Part shown: piece by piece, positions 1 to 9,588 of the stretch
How the letters are laid out: each line of letters starts with the position of its first letter
How positions within the stretch are numbered: position 1 is the stretch's first letter
NCBI RefSeq assembly: GCF_019739195.1
Contig: NZ_JAHHDS010000003.1
Coordinates: forward strand, 1,674,001 to 1,738,000
Length of the DNA: 64,000 nt
Source: Microcella sp.
Lineage (GTDB): Bacteria; Actinomycetota; Actinomycetes; Actinomycetales; Microbacteriaceae
Direction: 5' to 3'
Notes under the pieces: generated by a model
Databases searched by the model: none
Seen by the model: only the letters and a program-made list of their open reading frames with translations
What the model was told of the DNA's origin: nothing
Made by a program: the position numbers and the translations under genes

Positions 1-182
1 CGCCGGCACCGGCGCAAATCTCGACGACTTCTAGGTCGCTCACAAGTAACGCTCCCACTCCTGAGACAACAAGGTCTCGTAGCTATATTGTGCTGCCATT
101 CGGACGGGAACCTGACTCCGTCGGCACCCGTGTCCGGCCGAGTTCGCTGGTTTGTGTCCGATCTGTCACGGCGTCGAGGTAG
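1..182. other. Left edge and upstream region, no gene called
   Basis: A forward frame runs in from outside the window and stops at a TAG at 31-33, encoding only the tail AGTGANLDDF. This could be the end of an upstream gene, but ten codons cannot be assigned. The rest of the stretch shows no convincing coding sequence. It leads into the SOS-type box and the HNH gene. Any methyltransferase or other partner of the defence operon lying further upstream would be outside the window. Confidence 0.4.
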
Positions 183-198
183 TCGAACACATGTTCTA
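183..198. promoter_or_regulatory. LexA-type SOS box
   Basis: The 16-mer TCGAACACATGTTCTA matches the actinobacterial LexA operator TCGAAC-N4-GTTCGA at 11 of 12 arm positions. A TAAGGT hexamer (197-202), acceptable as a -10 element, overlaps its right end, so a bound LexA would block the promoter. The first downstream start codon is the HNH gene's. The match is seen directly; LexA regulation of this operon is inferred. No second box of this quality was noticed in the window. Confidence 0.7.
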
Positions 199-221
199 AG
201 GTACATCGTTGCCCAGACAAT

Positions 222-983
222 GTGCGTTTGATAGGCCAGAATCCAACTACAACTCATGTTGATCTCAAGGAGTTTCCGTTGCCAATAGACCCGATGCGCC
301 CCAAGTCGTCGAAGGCGAGGGTGGCTGCCTTCGTAGCTCTGGTCGGCGAGGGCAACAAGTTCTCGAAGCTTGAGATGTTCAATGCGGTCCCTGGCGTTTC
401 GCAGGCTGACCGGCGGATGCGCGATCTCCGTGAGATCGGATGGGTGATCGACAACTACAAGGGGAACCCGACACTCAAGCCCGACGAGTACCTCGTGCGG
501 AAGATTGGCATTCGCGTCGACCTCGGCGAAAAGCCGCCAGTTTCATCGGGTCGCAAGTCGGTGACTGGAGCTAAGCGCCGTCGCATCTTCGATAGAGATG
601 GCAATACGTGCCAGGTGTGCTTTATCGCTGGTGGTAGCGAATTCGCAGATGCCCCTGGCCGCCGCGCGACTCTGACGATCGGCCACATCATTCCAGTCGC
701 GAGGGGCGGATCGGATGACGACGACAACCTGCGTACCGAGTGCCAGCGCTGCAACGACGAGTCTCGCGACGCGACATTGAATCCCCCTGACAAGAATGAA
801 GTGTTGACTCGAGTTCGGAACGTGGGCGGCCGCGCCGACAAGCTGGAGCTCTTCCAGTGGATGCAACGCGGTAGCCGACCTTTGACGGACAAGGAGCGCA
901 TATTTACGGACTGGGCTCGCCTTCCGGTTTCTCAGCGCATTGAACTGATGGCCGAACTCTCTCGCGAGGTTCACGGGTCTTGA
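222..983 (+). CDS. HNH endonuclease, first gene of putative defence operon
   Basis: A 253-aa protein with a zinc-stapled HNH nuclease domain in its middle. A CxxC pair (C130, C133) precedes GHIIPVARGG, whose H155 is the likely catalytic base, followed by N169 and a second CxxC (C174, C177) with N178 in the third motif position. About 100 residues before the domain are unassigned and may bind DNA or a partner. The start is uncertain. GTG at 222 has no clear ribosome site, but TTG at 279 sits 6 nt after a perfect AAGGAG (267-272) and would give a protein 19 residues shorter. An SOS-type box lies just upstream. The next gene follows after 179 nt in the same direction. The nuclease family call is firm; its part in the system is inferred. 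Confidence 0.85.
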   Translation: MRLIGQNPTTTHVDLKEFPLPIDPMRPKSSKARVAAFVALVGEGNKFSKLEMFNAVPGVSQADRRMRDLREIGWVIDNYKGNPTLKPDEYLVRKIGIRVDLGEKPPVSSGRKSVTGAKRRRIFDRDGNTCQVCFIAGGSEFADAPGRRATLTIGHIIPVARGGSDDDDNLRTECQRCNDESRDATLNPPDKNEVLTRVRNVGGRADKLELFQWMQRGSRPLTDKERIFTDWARLPVSQRIELMAELSREVHGS

Positions 984-1162
984 ACCGCATCGCTTCGGCC
1001 TGGTCTTGGCGTCTGAAGAGTCCATAGTCAAGACTGAGCCTCCAGCCAGCGCCTTGTTGCTCTCAGATAAGCCGCTTCAACAGCGAGGCGGCGCGAGGCG
1101 ACAGGATTGTCTGCGTTTCAAGATAACCTCACATCAAAATTGTTGCAGGAGGGTCTGGCGCG

Positions 1163-3214
1163 ATGATGGGCGACTACGAGGATTGGCAAAAGGTGCTTTC
1201 CTCCGCCTTCTTGCTTCGACACGATGGCCCAACTGTGCTTTTTCTTGACGAGAGTGAGCTCACTCGGCTCCGACCGGACGCCGAGAATGCATCAGATGAC
1301 CTTGCCCATGCGGTGCGCAGTCGGCTCCGACTCGCGCACGGCCGTTTGATGTTCGAGCCCATCATGGCCTACTACAGGAAGTGGCAGCGGGGCACGCAAC
1401 TTGATGCGCCACCGGTGCTGCCAGTGATAGCCCTGACGGTGCTCGCTGCGACCAGGATGCGATCCGACGCGGAGGCGCGCTCCACCAACTACTACCTTCG
1501 GCTCGCGCAAGCGCTCACCCCAGTTGCCGACCCGGGCACCATCGAGTCTCTGCGTAAAGACCTAAGGGAGGGCGGTGCTTTCCTTGACGCGGTCGAGATG
1601 TGGCGCGGGTTGCACGAGTGGATTGAAAGGCAAGACGGTGCTGTAGGGGCCTCGACGATCCGGGACCACCCGCATCTTCAGCGGATCGGATACCCACTCT
1701 CACAAGCCCTCGTGCGACAGAGCGATCGCATTGCGCTCACCCGCTTCTTCCAGGCACTCGACTTCTCTCCCGGCGAGACACCTGATGCCCTCGTCATCGC
1801 CCGTGCGCTCGACATTTGGACGGCAGCGGCCCAGAACCGGCTGAGTGAGACCTTTATGCGTGCGCTAAGCGACGCGGATCTTCGCCAGCTGCTCGCCGAG
1901 GTTGTCGAAGCCCATGCGCGATCGTGGGACGGCCGGGTGCTGACCAGTGATGGGAAGCAAAGGATCGCAATGCGGCTCAAAATCGATCTTGATGCATGGC
2001 TGGTTAGCTGGCTGTTCCCCATCCCGCCAGGCGGGCCTGAGCAGCTCACAGTTCTCTCGCTGGACGGCGACCGGGAAGTCAACCTCACCGCCTTGGCTGG
2101 CCTGGAATACTACTCTGTTGAGGGAAGCCCGGCCGTAACTCCCGGTTTGCTGACTTCCGGATTCCAGCTGCGCGGTAGCGAGTTCACGGCTGAGTTTGCG
2201 CCATCACCTGTGATCTTCTTGCGACCTGATCCACAAACGGGTGCTTGGACTTCAACTCCGGGGATACTTCCCTTCGAGGAGCATCTGGTCGCGATAGGCG
2301 CCCCGCACGTCACGGAGTTTCAAGAAGTTCTCAGCCAGGCCGCCGCAGAGGGTTGGCGTGTCGTGCCTCAGCGCGGGTCCGTTCTCCTCTCCGGTTACGC
2401 CATGTTCGAAAAAGTCCGCTTCACCGACGGCCAGTCCCTTCAGCGAGCACTGAACGGAATTCCGGGCCTGCGCCGCATAGGTGTCACCCCCGCTGTGATT
2501 CCTCGCGCACGGCTTGTTCGCGGGCTTCCCATCGCCACTTCAATCTCTGCGACGCATTATCTGGTCGGCGGCGAACCGGACCTACTACTTCCTTCCGGAG
2601 TCGATCCGCGCCCCGCGACCGTAATTCTCGACGGTCGTCGTGAGCAGCTCCAGGCGAATGGTTTCCCGCTTGAACTGCGTCGCTTCATCAGCGAGGCAGG
2701 AGGCCATGTCGTCGATGCTGACGGGCAAGAGCTCTCCTTCACCACCCTGGAAGAGGGACCAGCTCCTTCCCCGCCCCCAGGTACCGCTACCCTCGGCTGG
2801 ACCAGTGACATAGAGATGAGTGGGAAGGACGAGCAGATCGCCGTAACAGGCGCCAGCGTTCATGACCCCGCCAGCTCTCACCTGGTACTCGCGCGCCGCG
2901 GCCGTGACGAGTCCTGGCTCTTGCACGACGATGGGCGCACCGAGCGCCTGGCGGAACCCGAACCGCCTACGTTCCTCTCGAGTATCGACATCGAGATCCA
3001 CTCGTCGCGCTTCGAGATTGGTGCACCTGCGAGCGCCTGTTGGCTGGCCCAGCGTCGCGGGTCGCATTGGCGCCTCACGGAGATCGGCGCTTCAGAACCG
3101 AAAGAGCACGACATCGAAATTGACGTTCTAGAGGCATGGAAGCGTGCATGTAGCGACCCGAATGGCGCGCGACTCTGGATGATGCAGCTAAGTATGGCCG
3201 GGGGTGCGGCATGA
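1163..3214 (+). CDS. Unrecognised 683-aa protein of putative defence operon
   Basis: I do not recognise this family. The start is supported by AGGAGG at 1147-1152, 10 nt before the ATG. The first ~300 residues look helical and rich in Leu/Arg, with a stretch reading YYLRLAQAL near residue 112 and LSQALVRQSDRIALTRFF near 175-195. The rest alternates short hydrophobic and polar segments, suggesting beta-rich domains, with a Pro-rich linker (PAPSPPPG) near residue 535. No nuclease, ATPase, methyltransferase or membrane motif was seen. It overlaps the next gene by 4 nt (ATGA), so the two are probably made together. It may be an adaptor or DNA/virion-recognition subunit for the large helicase downstream, but that is guesswork from context. 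Confidence 0.7.
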   Translation: MMGDYEDWQKVLSSAFLLRHDGPTVLFLDESELTRLRPDAENASDDLAHAVRSRLRLAHGRLMFEPIMAYYRKWQRGTQLDAPPVLPVIALTVLAATRMRSDAEARSTNYYLRLAQALTPVADPGTIESLRKDLREGGAFLDAVEMWRGLHEWIERQDGAVGASTIRDHPHLQRIGYPLSQALVRQSDRIALTRFFQALDFSPGETPDALVIARALDIWTAAAQNRLSETFMRALSDADLRQLLAEVVEAHARSWDGRVLTSDGKQRIAMRLKIDLDAWLVSWLFPIPPGGPEQLTVLSLDGDREVNLTALAGLEYYSVEGSPAVTPGLLTSGFQLRGSEFTAEFAPSPVIFLRPDPQTGAWTSTPGILPFEEHLVAIGAPHVTEFQEVLSQAAAEGWRVVPQRGSVLLSGYAMFEKVRFTDGQSLQRALNGIPGLRRIGVTPAVIPRARLVRGLPIATSISATHYLVGGEPDLLLPSGVDPRPATVILDGRREQLQANGFPLELRRFISEAGGHVVDADGQELSFTTLEEGPAPSPPPGTATLGWTSDIEMSGKDEQIAVTGASVHDPASSHLVLARRGRDESWLLHDDGRTERLAEPEPPTFLSSIDIEIHSSRFEIGAPASACWLAQRRGSHWRLTEIGASEPKEHDIEIDVLEAWKRACSDPNGARLWMMQLSMAGGAA

Positions 3215-4137
3215 TCGGCGACCTCCTGCTGGCCTGGATCAGCGAAGCCGGAAACGGCACGATCGCCGACTTCCGCGCCCGTGCCGCGTGGCTTGCACGG
3301 ACTGAGAACCTCGATCTGCACGAGAGCGCCACGGGAAGATGGCTTCGAGACGCCTCAGCGCTTGGCCATTGCGAAGTCGATTGGAAGCACGGGAAGTGGT
3401 CTGTTGCTCCGCCAGTTATCACCAGGCTCCCGCTCGCCGATGGCCTCGCGGTCCTAGTCGGGGCACGACGGCAACGGCTGCTCCGCGCAATCGACGAAGA
3501 GGGGGTTTACGCGGAGCAAGCACGACGACTTGGCTCCAGCCGAGACATCCCCCCTCCGTGCACGATCCTCATGCCTTACGAGCGAACCCGCGACCTCGAG
3601 GAGTACGCTGCAGCACTCGGCGCGGTTTACTCTGGCTGCGCGGCAGCCGCAATAGCAGCCTTGCTCGGGACCACAGCCCCTGCCAAACCGACGGCACCTC
3701 CAGCCTACGACTCGCCATTCGAGCACCTCTCCAGCTTCAGCCCACAAACGTGGGCGCCGACATTGCCCAGCCGACCGAATCCCAGCGAGGGCCTACACCG
3801 CGAGCAGGTCAACGGCCGCTGGCAACACTTACTGCGACGCGAGGGCGGCTGGTACGCCACCGACCTCTCAAGAGGAGTCTTCGCCGAGCTCGCACGGCGG
3901 GGCGAGACCGTCATCCGCTGGCGGCCCGACGGCGATCACCGAACCAGAACAGGCACAGTCATAGTCGACTGGGGAGCGTCGTTGCCGCCGCTCCAGGCGC
4001 GCGCACTCGTGCTCTGTAGCGGGTTTGTGCCGCGATTCGGAAGTGCCGCTGAGACCTCCCTTTACGACAATGTCCCCCGAGAAATCGCCGCCCGAGTCGC
4101 CTCCTCGCTTGGGCAGACGCTGCAGACCAGCAGCTAA
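3211..4137 (+). CDS. Unrecognised 308-aa protein, possible winged-helix N-terminus
   Basis: Coupled to the preceding gene by an ATGA overlap and 21 nt ahead of the helicase gene. The first ~75 residues resemble a small helical/winged-helix domain (TGRWLRDASALGHCEVDWKHG followed by a hydrophobic strand). An Ala/Pro-rich linker spans about residues 140-175. The C-terminal domain (about 190-308) contains WQHLLRREGGWYATDLSRG and IVDWGASLPPLQARALVLC, ending in LYDNVPREIAARVASSLGQ. No catalytic motif was identified. The fixed position between the 683-aa protein and the helicase suggests a structural or DNA-binding subunit of one complex. The function is unknown to me. Confidence 0.7.
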   Translation: MIGDLLLAWISEAGNGTIADFRARAAWLARTENLDLHESATGRWLRDASALGHCEVDWKHGKWSVAPPVITRLPLADGLAVLVGARRQRLLRAIDEEGVYAEQARRLGSSRDIPPPCTILMPYERTRDLEEYAAALGAVYSGCAAAAIAALLGTTAPAKPTAPPAYDSPFEHLSSFSPQTWAPTLPSRPNPSEGLHREQVNGRWQHLLRREGGWYATDLSRGVFAELARRGETVIRWRPDGDHRTRTGTVIVDWGASLPPLQARALVLCSGFVPRFGSAAETSLYDNVPREIAARVASSLGQTLQTSS

Positions 4138-4158
4138 GCAGAGAGACCCGGTCCGCAC

Positions 4159-7100
4159 ATGACCAGTACAACCAGGAACTTGGACGCGATCCAGACGTTC
4201 GAGCACCTACGCGACGCCTATTTCCGCTACTACGACACGCCATTCGGCCTCGCCGACGAACGCCTTCAGGCCGAACGCCGAGCGCTCCTCGACCGCGACG
4301 GTGGCGCGTACCGCAAACCTCTGATTGAGCTCCGGGCCGAGTACGAAAGCACAGGCCGCAGCCTCGCTGATTCCGCCGCAGCCGCGGGCGCAGATCCTGA
4401 CCTGGCGGACTTCATCAACGCCGGCTTGATGCAGGGCGTCCCCTCGCTCTATCGGCATCAGGAAGAAGCCCTTACTGCGGGATTGCAGCGCGGTCGGCAT
4501 ATGGTGATCACCGCGGGAACCGGCTCAGGCAAGACTGAGTCGTTTCTTATGCCGCTCTTGTCCTCGATGTTGAGCGAATCGCGCACCTGGACAGGGAGTG
4601 GAGCCTCCGCGTCTGACTGGTGGACTGGCGGTGACAACTCATTCCATACTCAGCGCGACGGGGAGAACGGTCGCGAAACTGCTGTCCGCGCGATCGTTCT
4701 TTATCCGATGAACGCGCTAGTTGACGATCAGCTCATCCGCCTGCGTCGCGCTCTCGACAATGACGACATCCGCGCCTGGCTCGACGCGAACCGAAACAGT
4801 CACCGTTTCTACTTTGGCCGGTACACCGGGGCTACTCCAGTTACAGGCAGTCGTGTCAACAGTCTCGCCCTCGGCGAACTGCGCCGCTACCTGCGTCAGA
4901 CCGACCAGCGCGGAGCCAGAGCGCGCCAGATCGCAGTCGACAATGATGACGACGATCTTCGCTACTTCGTGCCGCGCCTGGACGGGGCCGAGATGCGCTC
5001 CCGCTGGGACATGATCGATTACCCACCCGACATTCTCATCACGAACTACTCAATGCTGAACGTGATGCTGCTTCGCGAGCGGGACGGCCATTTCTTCGAC
5101 TCCACGCGCCGATGGCTAGACAACCCCGCCAACGTCTTCACCCTCGTCGTTGACGAGCTGCACACCTACCGTGGAACCGCGGGCACCGAGGTCGCTTATC
5201 TGCTCCGGACACTGAAGCGCCGCCTCGGCCTGCACGATCGACCCGAGCAATTCCGAGTCCTCGCGGCTTCAGCCTCGCTTGATCCCGCACGAGACGAGGA
5301 ATACTTGCACCAGTTCTTCGATGTCGAGCCCGGTACGTTCAACTTTGTCGCTGGAGCCAGCGCGACCCCGGACGGATACCAGATACCCCCTGCTGTCGAC
5401 CCGGAGATTCTCGCCGTCGCAGATGCGGCGGCCGCTGCTGCAGACGGGAGAACTGCGGGTGTGGTGAGCGCTATTCGCGGTGTACTTCACGCCGATGGGG
5501 CTGGCGGGGCTATGACGCTCAGCCAGGTCGCTCAAGAGATCTTCCCCGGGACCCCCAGCGAAGTGTCGGAGCCCGCAATCGCGAATGTCCTTGCCGGGCT
5601 CGCCCAAGAGCCGCAGCCGCACGATCCGAAGTTTCGCGCTCATCTCTTCTTCCGCAACGTAGTCGGTATGTGGGCATGCAGCGACCCTGCCTGTTCAGCC
5701 GTCGTCGACCCGCAGGCAGATCGCACCGTGGGCAGACTTTATGCCGAACCGGCAACTCGGTGCGAGTGCGGCGCTAGGGTACTCGAACTGCTCTATTGCC
5801 AAAACTGTGGCGACGTCCTCCTTGGTGGCTTTGCCCCCGAAGGCGAACTCCAAAAGCCGGCAGTTAAGACGATGCTGCTTGCAGACGTACCGGAACTCGC
5901 TAAATTGCCCGACCAGGTCACGTTGCAGCGCACCGCCGACAACTACCTTGTTTACTGGCCGCGCCCGGAGGGCGCCTTGACCAATCTCGATTCGACCACC
6001 TGGGGCCGCGACAACAATGCCGTCGCATACGCTTTCCGACCGAGCAAGCTCATCCCGGCGTCAGGCGAGATTAGCAACATTGCCGAGGGATTCACTGGAT
6101 GGAGTTTTCACGCCCGCATCGCCAAAAACAGCACAACTGGTGAACTGCGCCGCGCCCCAGAGACCGTGAGCCCATTCCCAACGCAGTGTCCGAACTGTGG
6201 GGATGACTGGGAGATCCAGTTCGGTCGCAATGGAAGGCTGGCGGCAACAGATCCAGCCACCCAGCGCTCCCCCATCCGGCAGATGCGAACTGGCTTCGAA
6301 AAGATCAATCAGGTGCTCACTACTGAGCTCGCCAATGACCTTCCAGATGCAGACCGCAAGCTGATCGTTTTCACCGACAGTAGACAGGATGCCGCGAAGC
6401 TCTCTGCCGGTCTGAGTTTGCGGCATTACCAGGACCTCCTGCGTCAGTTGCTGTACACAAGACTTGCCAGCTCGGGCGTCAGCGTGAGTGATGTCGAACT
6501 GGCTGAGGGTCACGTAGTTCGTAACGAGAAAACTCCCGAGTCTTTCGCCGCTCTCGAGCGGCTCAGGAAGCGCAACGCCTCATCGCTTGACGAACTCCGA
6601 AACGTGTGGGACGGGAAGCCCGGAACAGGCCTCGCCGACGCCGAGCGACTCAAGGCCGCGCTCGCCGCCCCGCCATCTCTGAGGGAGCTCGTCGCCGAGG
6701 TTTCTTCCGATCTGCTCAAGCTTGGAATGAACCCTGGAGGCCCGCGCGCTCGCCTCCGCGAGACCGCCGAAGATCCCGCTGTGCCATGGTCCGAGCTATA
6801 CGACTGGAGCTCCACGCCGCCCACGCCAAAGCCAGGACTCACTGACCCGCAGAAGTCTCTACTTAGTGACATCGCCCGCTCCCTTGAGGAGGAGCTTCTA
6901 GAGGGGCTGTTTTCAGGCGGGGGGCGCGATTTCGAATCCCTCGGCCTTGGCTGGCTAGCGCTTGCATCCGACACCTCACCAGCCGAAACTCCGGCTGATC
7001 CTGCCACCGGACAGGCACGCGCGGCCTTGCGCATCCTTGCCGATCAGCGTCGGTTCTTTGGCTTGCGCACTCGCCGCGACGAGCCGACCCCCAAACTCCG

Positions 7101-9588
7101 AAAGTTCTGGACAGCAGTGGCAGCCGCAGGAGCATCCACCATAGATGGCCTCCGCGACGACGCCTTGAGCAGAGCCGACACCGCAATAACGGAGTATCTG
7201 ATCGACCCCTCCGCTGTCGTATTGCGGGTTGGTGAAGGACGTGCCTGGATATGCAACAGATGTAGCCGCCAACACCTGAGCACTGGTAATGGTTACTGCA
7301 CGAAGTGTGCTAAGCCGCTGCCCGCCACTGCTGTCCCTATTGACCTGACCCAGGACTACTACTCGTGGAAAGCCATCCGGGACGACGGCAGGTTCCGTCT
7401 CAATTCCGCAGAGCTGACTGGCCAGACTGATCGCATCGATGCGCAGTCCCGCCAATCACGCTTCCAGGACGTCTTCCTGGGCTCTGGCGAGAATGAGCTA
7501 ACTGATGCCATTGACATCCTCTCGGTGACCACGACGATGGAAGCCGGAGTCGATATCGGCGCGCTCTCGGCAGTCGTCCTCGGCAATATGCCACCGAGCC
7601 GGTTCAATTATCAGCAGCGGGTCGGCCGCGCGGGGCGCCGCAACTCGCCAGTCGCGATCGCGCTGACCGTCTGCCGCGGCCGCAGCCACGACGAGTATTA
7701 CTTCGAACGACCGGATCGCATCACGAACGACCCGACACCGAAGCCTTACCTCGCCCTAGATCGGCCCGAGATCTTCTCCCGCTCGCTCCGCAGTGAGATA
7801 CTCCGCCAGGCGTCGTCTGACTTCATCTCCGCAGAGGCCGGCGAAGACGCTAGCGCGAACGTGCATGGCGCGTTCGGTAAGGCCGCCGACTGGCAAACGA
7901 TGCTCCGGCCCAGACTCGAAGACTGGTTGCGAAACAACACAGATGTTGCTCGGGAAACTGCGCGATCTCTCGCCCGAAGTACGGCATTCCAGGGCAGCGC
8001 AGAAGAGGAGGCAGCGAGGTGTGCAAGCACCCTTCTCGACGACATCGATAACGCGGCTCGGACCCAGCGCCACGCGGATCTCAGTCAGCTGCTCGCCGAA
8101 AGTGGTCTACTGCCAATGTTCGGCTTCCCCACTTCGGTCCGGTACCTCTACCTGAAGCGGCCGCAGCGCTCCTACCCATGGCCGCCAGCTGGGGTCATCG
8201 ACCGCGACTTGAGCATGGCCGTCAGTCAGTTCGCTCCCATGAGCGAAGTCGTTCGTGATGGAACCGTCTACCCAGTTGTTGGGATCACCGCGTTTAAGCC
8301 ATTCGGTCCGCGCCCCCAGGCCGAAACTGAACCGCTCGGCGCTGAATCGCTGTTGTCCGTTTGTCGCGCCTGCTCCTATCTCGGCGAACAGCAGATCGTC
8401 CTCACATGCCCAAGATGTGGCGCCGGACCCGGCTCATACAACACCATCCCGCTCCGTGAACCTTTGGGGTTCCGAAGCGCGCCCGGCACGGATTTCGATG
8501 GCAACTTCTCGTGGAGCCCCCGCGCTATGGCTGCACGAGCAATGACCGACATGGACGCCCTCGCCCGTCAGACTCCCGGCAACGCCTTGATCTTGGCCGG
8601 CCCCGGCTCTCGGTACGTCATCAACGACAACGGTGGACAGCTCTTCTCTCTCCGCCGGGCGACTCCGGGCGGCCCCGAATGGGGCGGCTACGTCTCGACT
8701 CGCGCGATCGACGCCGGACTGCTCCATTCGTCATTCGCCATTGGCGACCCCATAAACGTCGCCCTCGGCGCGATCCAACACACCGATTTCTTCTTTGCCG
8801 GCGCCGCTGCACCTACGGACTCCAAAGCTGGGCTAAGGCTAAACCTCGTCTCGGGCGTCCGCCAGCCGTATGGCGCTGACGAAGTCACCGATAGCAGACG
8901 TGCCGGCTGGTACTCGCTTGCGTTCCTCTTGCGCACCGTCGCCTCCGCGGCACTCGACATTCAGCCCCTAGAGTTGGCGGCCGGCATTTACTCAGGCGTC
9001 ACTGGAACTGAACCCTCAACATATGCATTTCTCGCGGACACCCTCGAGAACGGTGCAGGGTTCTGCACCCGACTCGGCTCACAGGAGTTCCTGCCCGAAT
9101 TCCTCGGCGCGATCGACACCTACCTGACTGAATTGGAGGAGCCCTCGCACGCGGATGATTGCAGTTCTTCGTGCTACCGCTGCTTACGGGACTACGGCAA
9201 CATGGCCTATCACGCCCTACTCGATTGGCGGCTCGCTAGGGACCTGTTTCGCCTGCTACAGGGGCGGCCACTGAATGTCGATCGCGTCACAGAAATGGCC
9301 GCCATCAAACGCTGGGCGCGCGCCTACAATGCGAAGTTGATCGGCAACAACGTCCCGGTCGCACGATACGACAGCCCCAGCGCCGGTTCATTCGCATTGA
9401 TCGCCCGCCACGCCTTCGAGGCTTCAGAAGAGACTCTCATTGCGTCACGTCTCGCCGAGACGATGGCCGAGATCGAGGCGTCCGAAAAGGGGCTCAATGG
9501 TGTGGTCTTTGTCGACTCCTTCACCCTCGATCGCGATCCGCGCCGTGTACTTAAGCTCATCTCCGACTCCGAGTTAGCAGGTGCATGA
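4159..9588 (+). CDS. DruE/DISARM-like giant helicase with DUF1998-type C-terminus
   Basis: An 1809-aa superfamily 2 helicase. Motif I GTGSGKT is at residues 120-126, motif II is a DELH box at 332-335, and motif VI QQRVGRAGRR starts at 1152 with an upstream TTTMEAGVDIG. The two helicase lobes are separated by about 800 residues that hold a Cys cluster (C507, C512, C535, C537, C547, C550), a CPNC at 677-680 and a four-Cys ribbon (C1032, C1035, C1047, C1050). A further ribbon (C1402, C1405, C1417, C1420) and C1668/C1672/C1675 in a CSSSCYRC motif are typical of the DUF1998/MrfA-type C-terminal region. Size and layout fit Druantia DruE. DISARM splits the same parts into DrmA and DrmB. Likely role: ATP-driven DNA translocation in phage defence or damage processing. 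The nuclease gene after it overlaps by 4 nt. Confidence 0.85.
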   Translation: MTSTTRNLDAIQTFEHLRDAYFRYYDTPFGLADERLQAERRALLDRDGGAYRKPLIELRAEYESTGRSLADSAAAAGADPDLADFINAGLMQGVPSLYRHQEEALTAGLQRGRHMVITAGTGSGKTESFLMPLLSSMLSESRTWTGSGASASDWWTGGDNSFHTQRDGENGRETAVRAIVLYPMNALVDDQLIRLRRALDNDDIRAWLDANRNSHRFYFGRYTGATPVTGSRVNSLALGELRRYLRQTDQRGARARQIAVDNDDDDLRYFVPRLDGAEMRSRWDMIDYPPDILITNYSMLNVMLLRERDGHFFDSTRRWLDNPANVFTLVVDELHTYRGTAGTEVAYLLRTLKRRLGLHDRPEQFRVLAASASLDPARDEEYLHQFFDVEPGTFNFVAGASATPDGYQIPPAVDPEILAVADAAAAAADGRTAGVVSAIRGVLHADGAGGAMTLSQVAQEIFPGTPSEVSEPAIANVLAGLAQEPQPHDPKFRAHLFFRNVVGMWACSDPACSAVVDPQADRTVGRLYAEPATRCECGARVLELLYCQNCGDVLLGGFAPEGELQKPAVKTMLLADVPELAKLPDQVTLQRTADNYLVYWPRPEGALTNLDSTTWGRDNNAVAYAFRPSKLIPASGEISNIAEGFTGWSFHARIAKNSTTGELRRAPETVSPFPTQCPNCGDDWEIQFGRNGRLAATDPATQRSPIRQMRTGFEKINQVLTTELANDLPDADRKLIVFTDSRQDAAKLSAGLSLRHYQDLLRQLLYTRLASSGVSVSDVELAEGHVVRNEKTPESFAALERLRKRNASSLDELRNVWDGKPGTGLADAERLKAALAAPPSLRELVAEVSSDLLKLGMNPGGPRARLRETAEDPAVPWSELYDWSSTPPTPKPGLTDPQKSLLSDIARSLEEELLEGLFSGGGRDFESLGLGWLALASDTSPAETPADPATGQARAALRILADQRRFFGLRTRRDEPTPKLRKFWTAVAAAGASTIDGLRDDALSRADTAITEYLIDPSAVVLRVGEGRAWICNRCSRQHLSTGNGYCTKCAKPLPATAVPIDLTQDYYSWKAIRDDGRFRLNSAELTGQTDRIDAQSRQSRFQDVFLGSGENELTDAIDILSVTTTMEAGVDIGALSAVVLGNMPPSRFNYQQRVGRAGRRNSPVAIALTVCRGRSHDEYYFERPDRITNDPTPKPYLALDRPEIFSRSLRSEILRQASSDFISAEAGEDASANVHGAFGKAADWQTMLRPRLEDWLRNNTDVARETARSLARSTAFQGSAEEEAARCASTLLDDIDNAARTQRHADLSQLLAESGLLPMFGFPTSVRYLYLKRPQRSYPWPPAGVIDRDLSMAVSQFAPMSEVVRDGTVYPVVGITAFKPFGPRPQAETEPLGAESLLSVCRACSYLGEQQIVLTCPRCGAGPGSYNTIPLREPLGFRSAPGTDFDGNFSWSPRAMAARAMTDMDALARQTPGNALILAGPGSRYVINDNGGQLFSLRRATPGGPEWGGYVSTRAIDAGLLHSSFAIGDPINVALGAIQHTDFFFAGAAAPTDSKAGLRLNLVSGVRQPYGADEVTDSRRAGWYSLAFLLRTVASAALDIQPLELAAGIYSGVTGTEPSTYAFLADTLENGAGFCTRLGSQEFLPEFLGAIDTYLTELEEPSHADDCSSSCYRCLRDYGNMAYHALLDWRLARDLFRLLQGRPLNVDRVTEMAAIKRWARAYNAKLIGNNVPVARYDSPSAGSFALIARHAFEASEETLIASRLAETMAEIEASEKGLNGVVFVDSFTLDRDPRRVLKLISDSELAGA

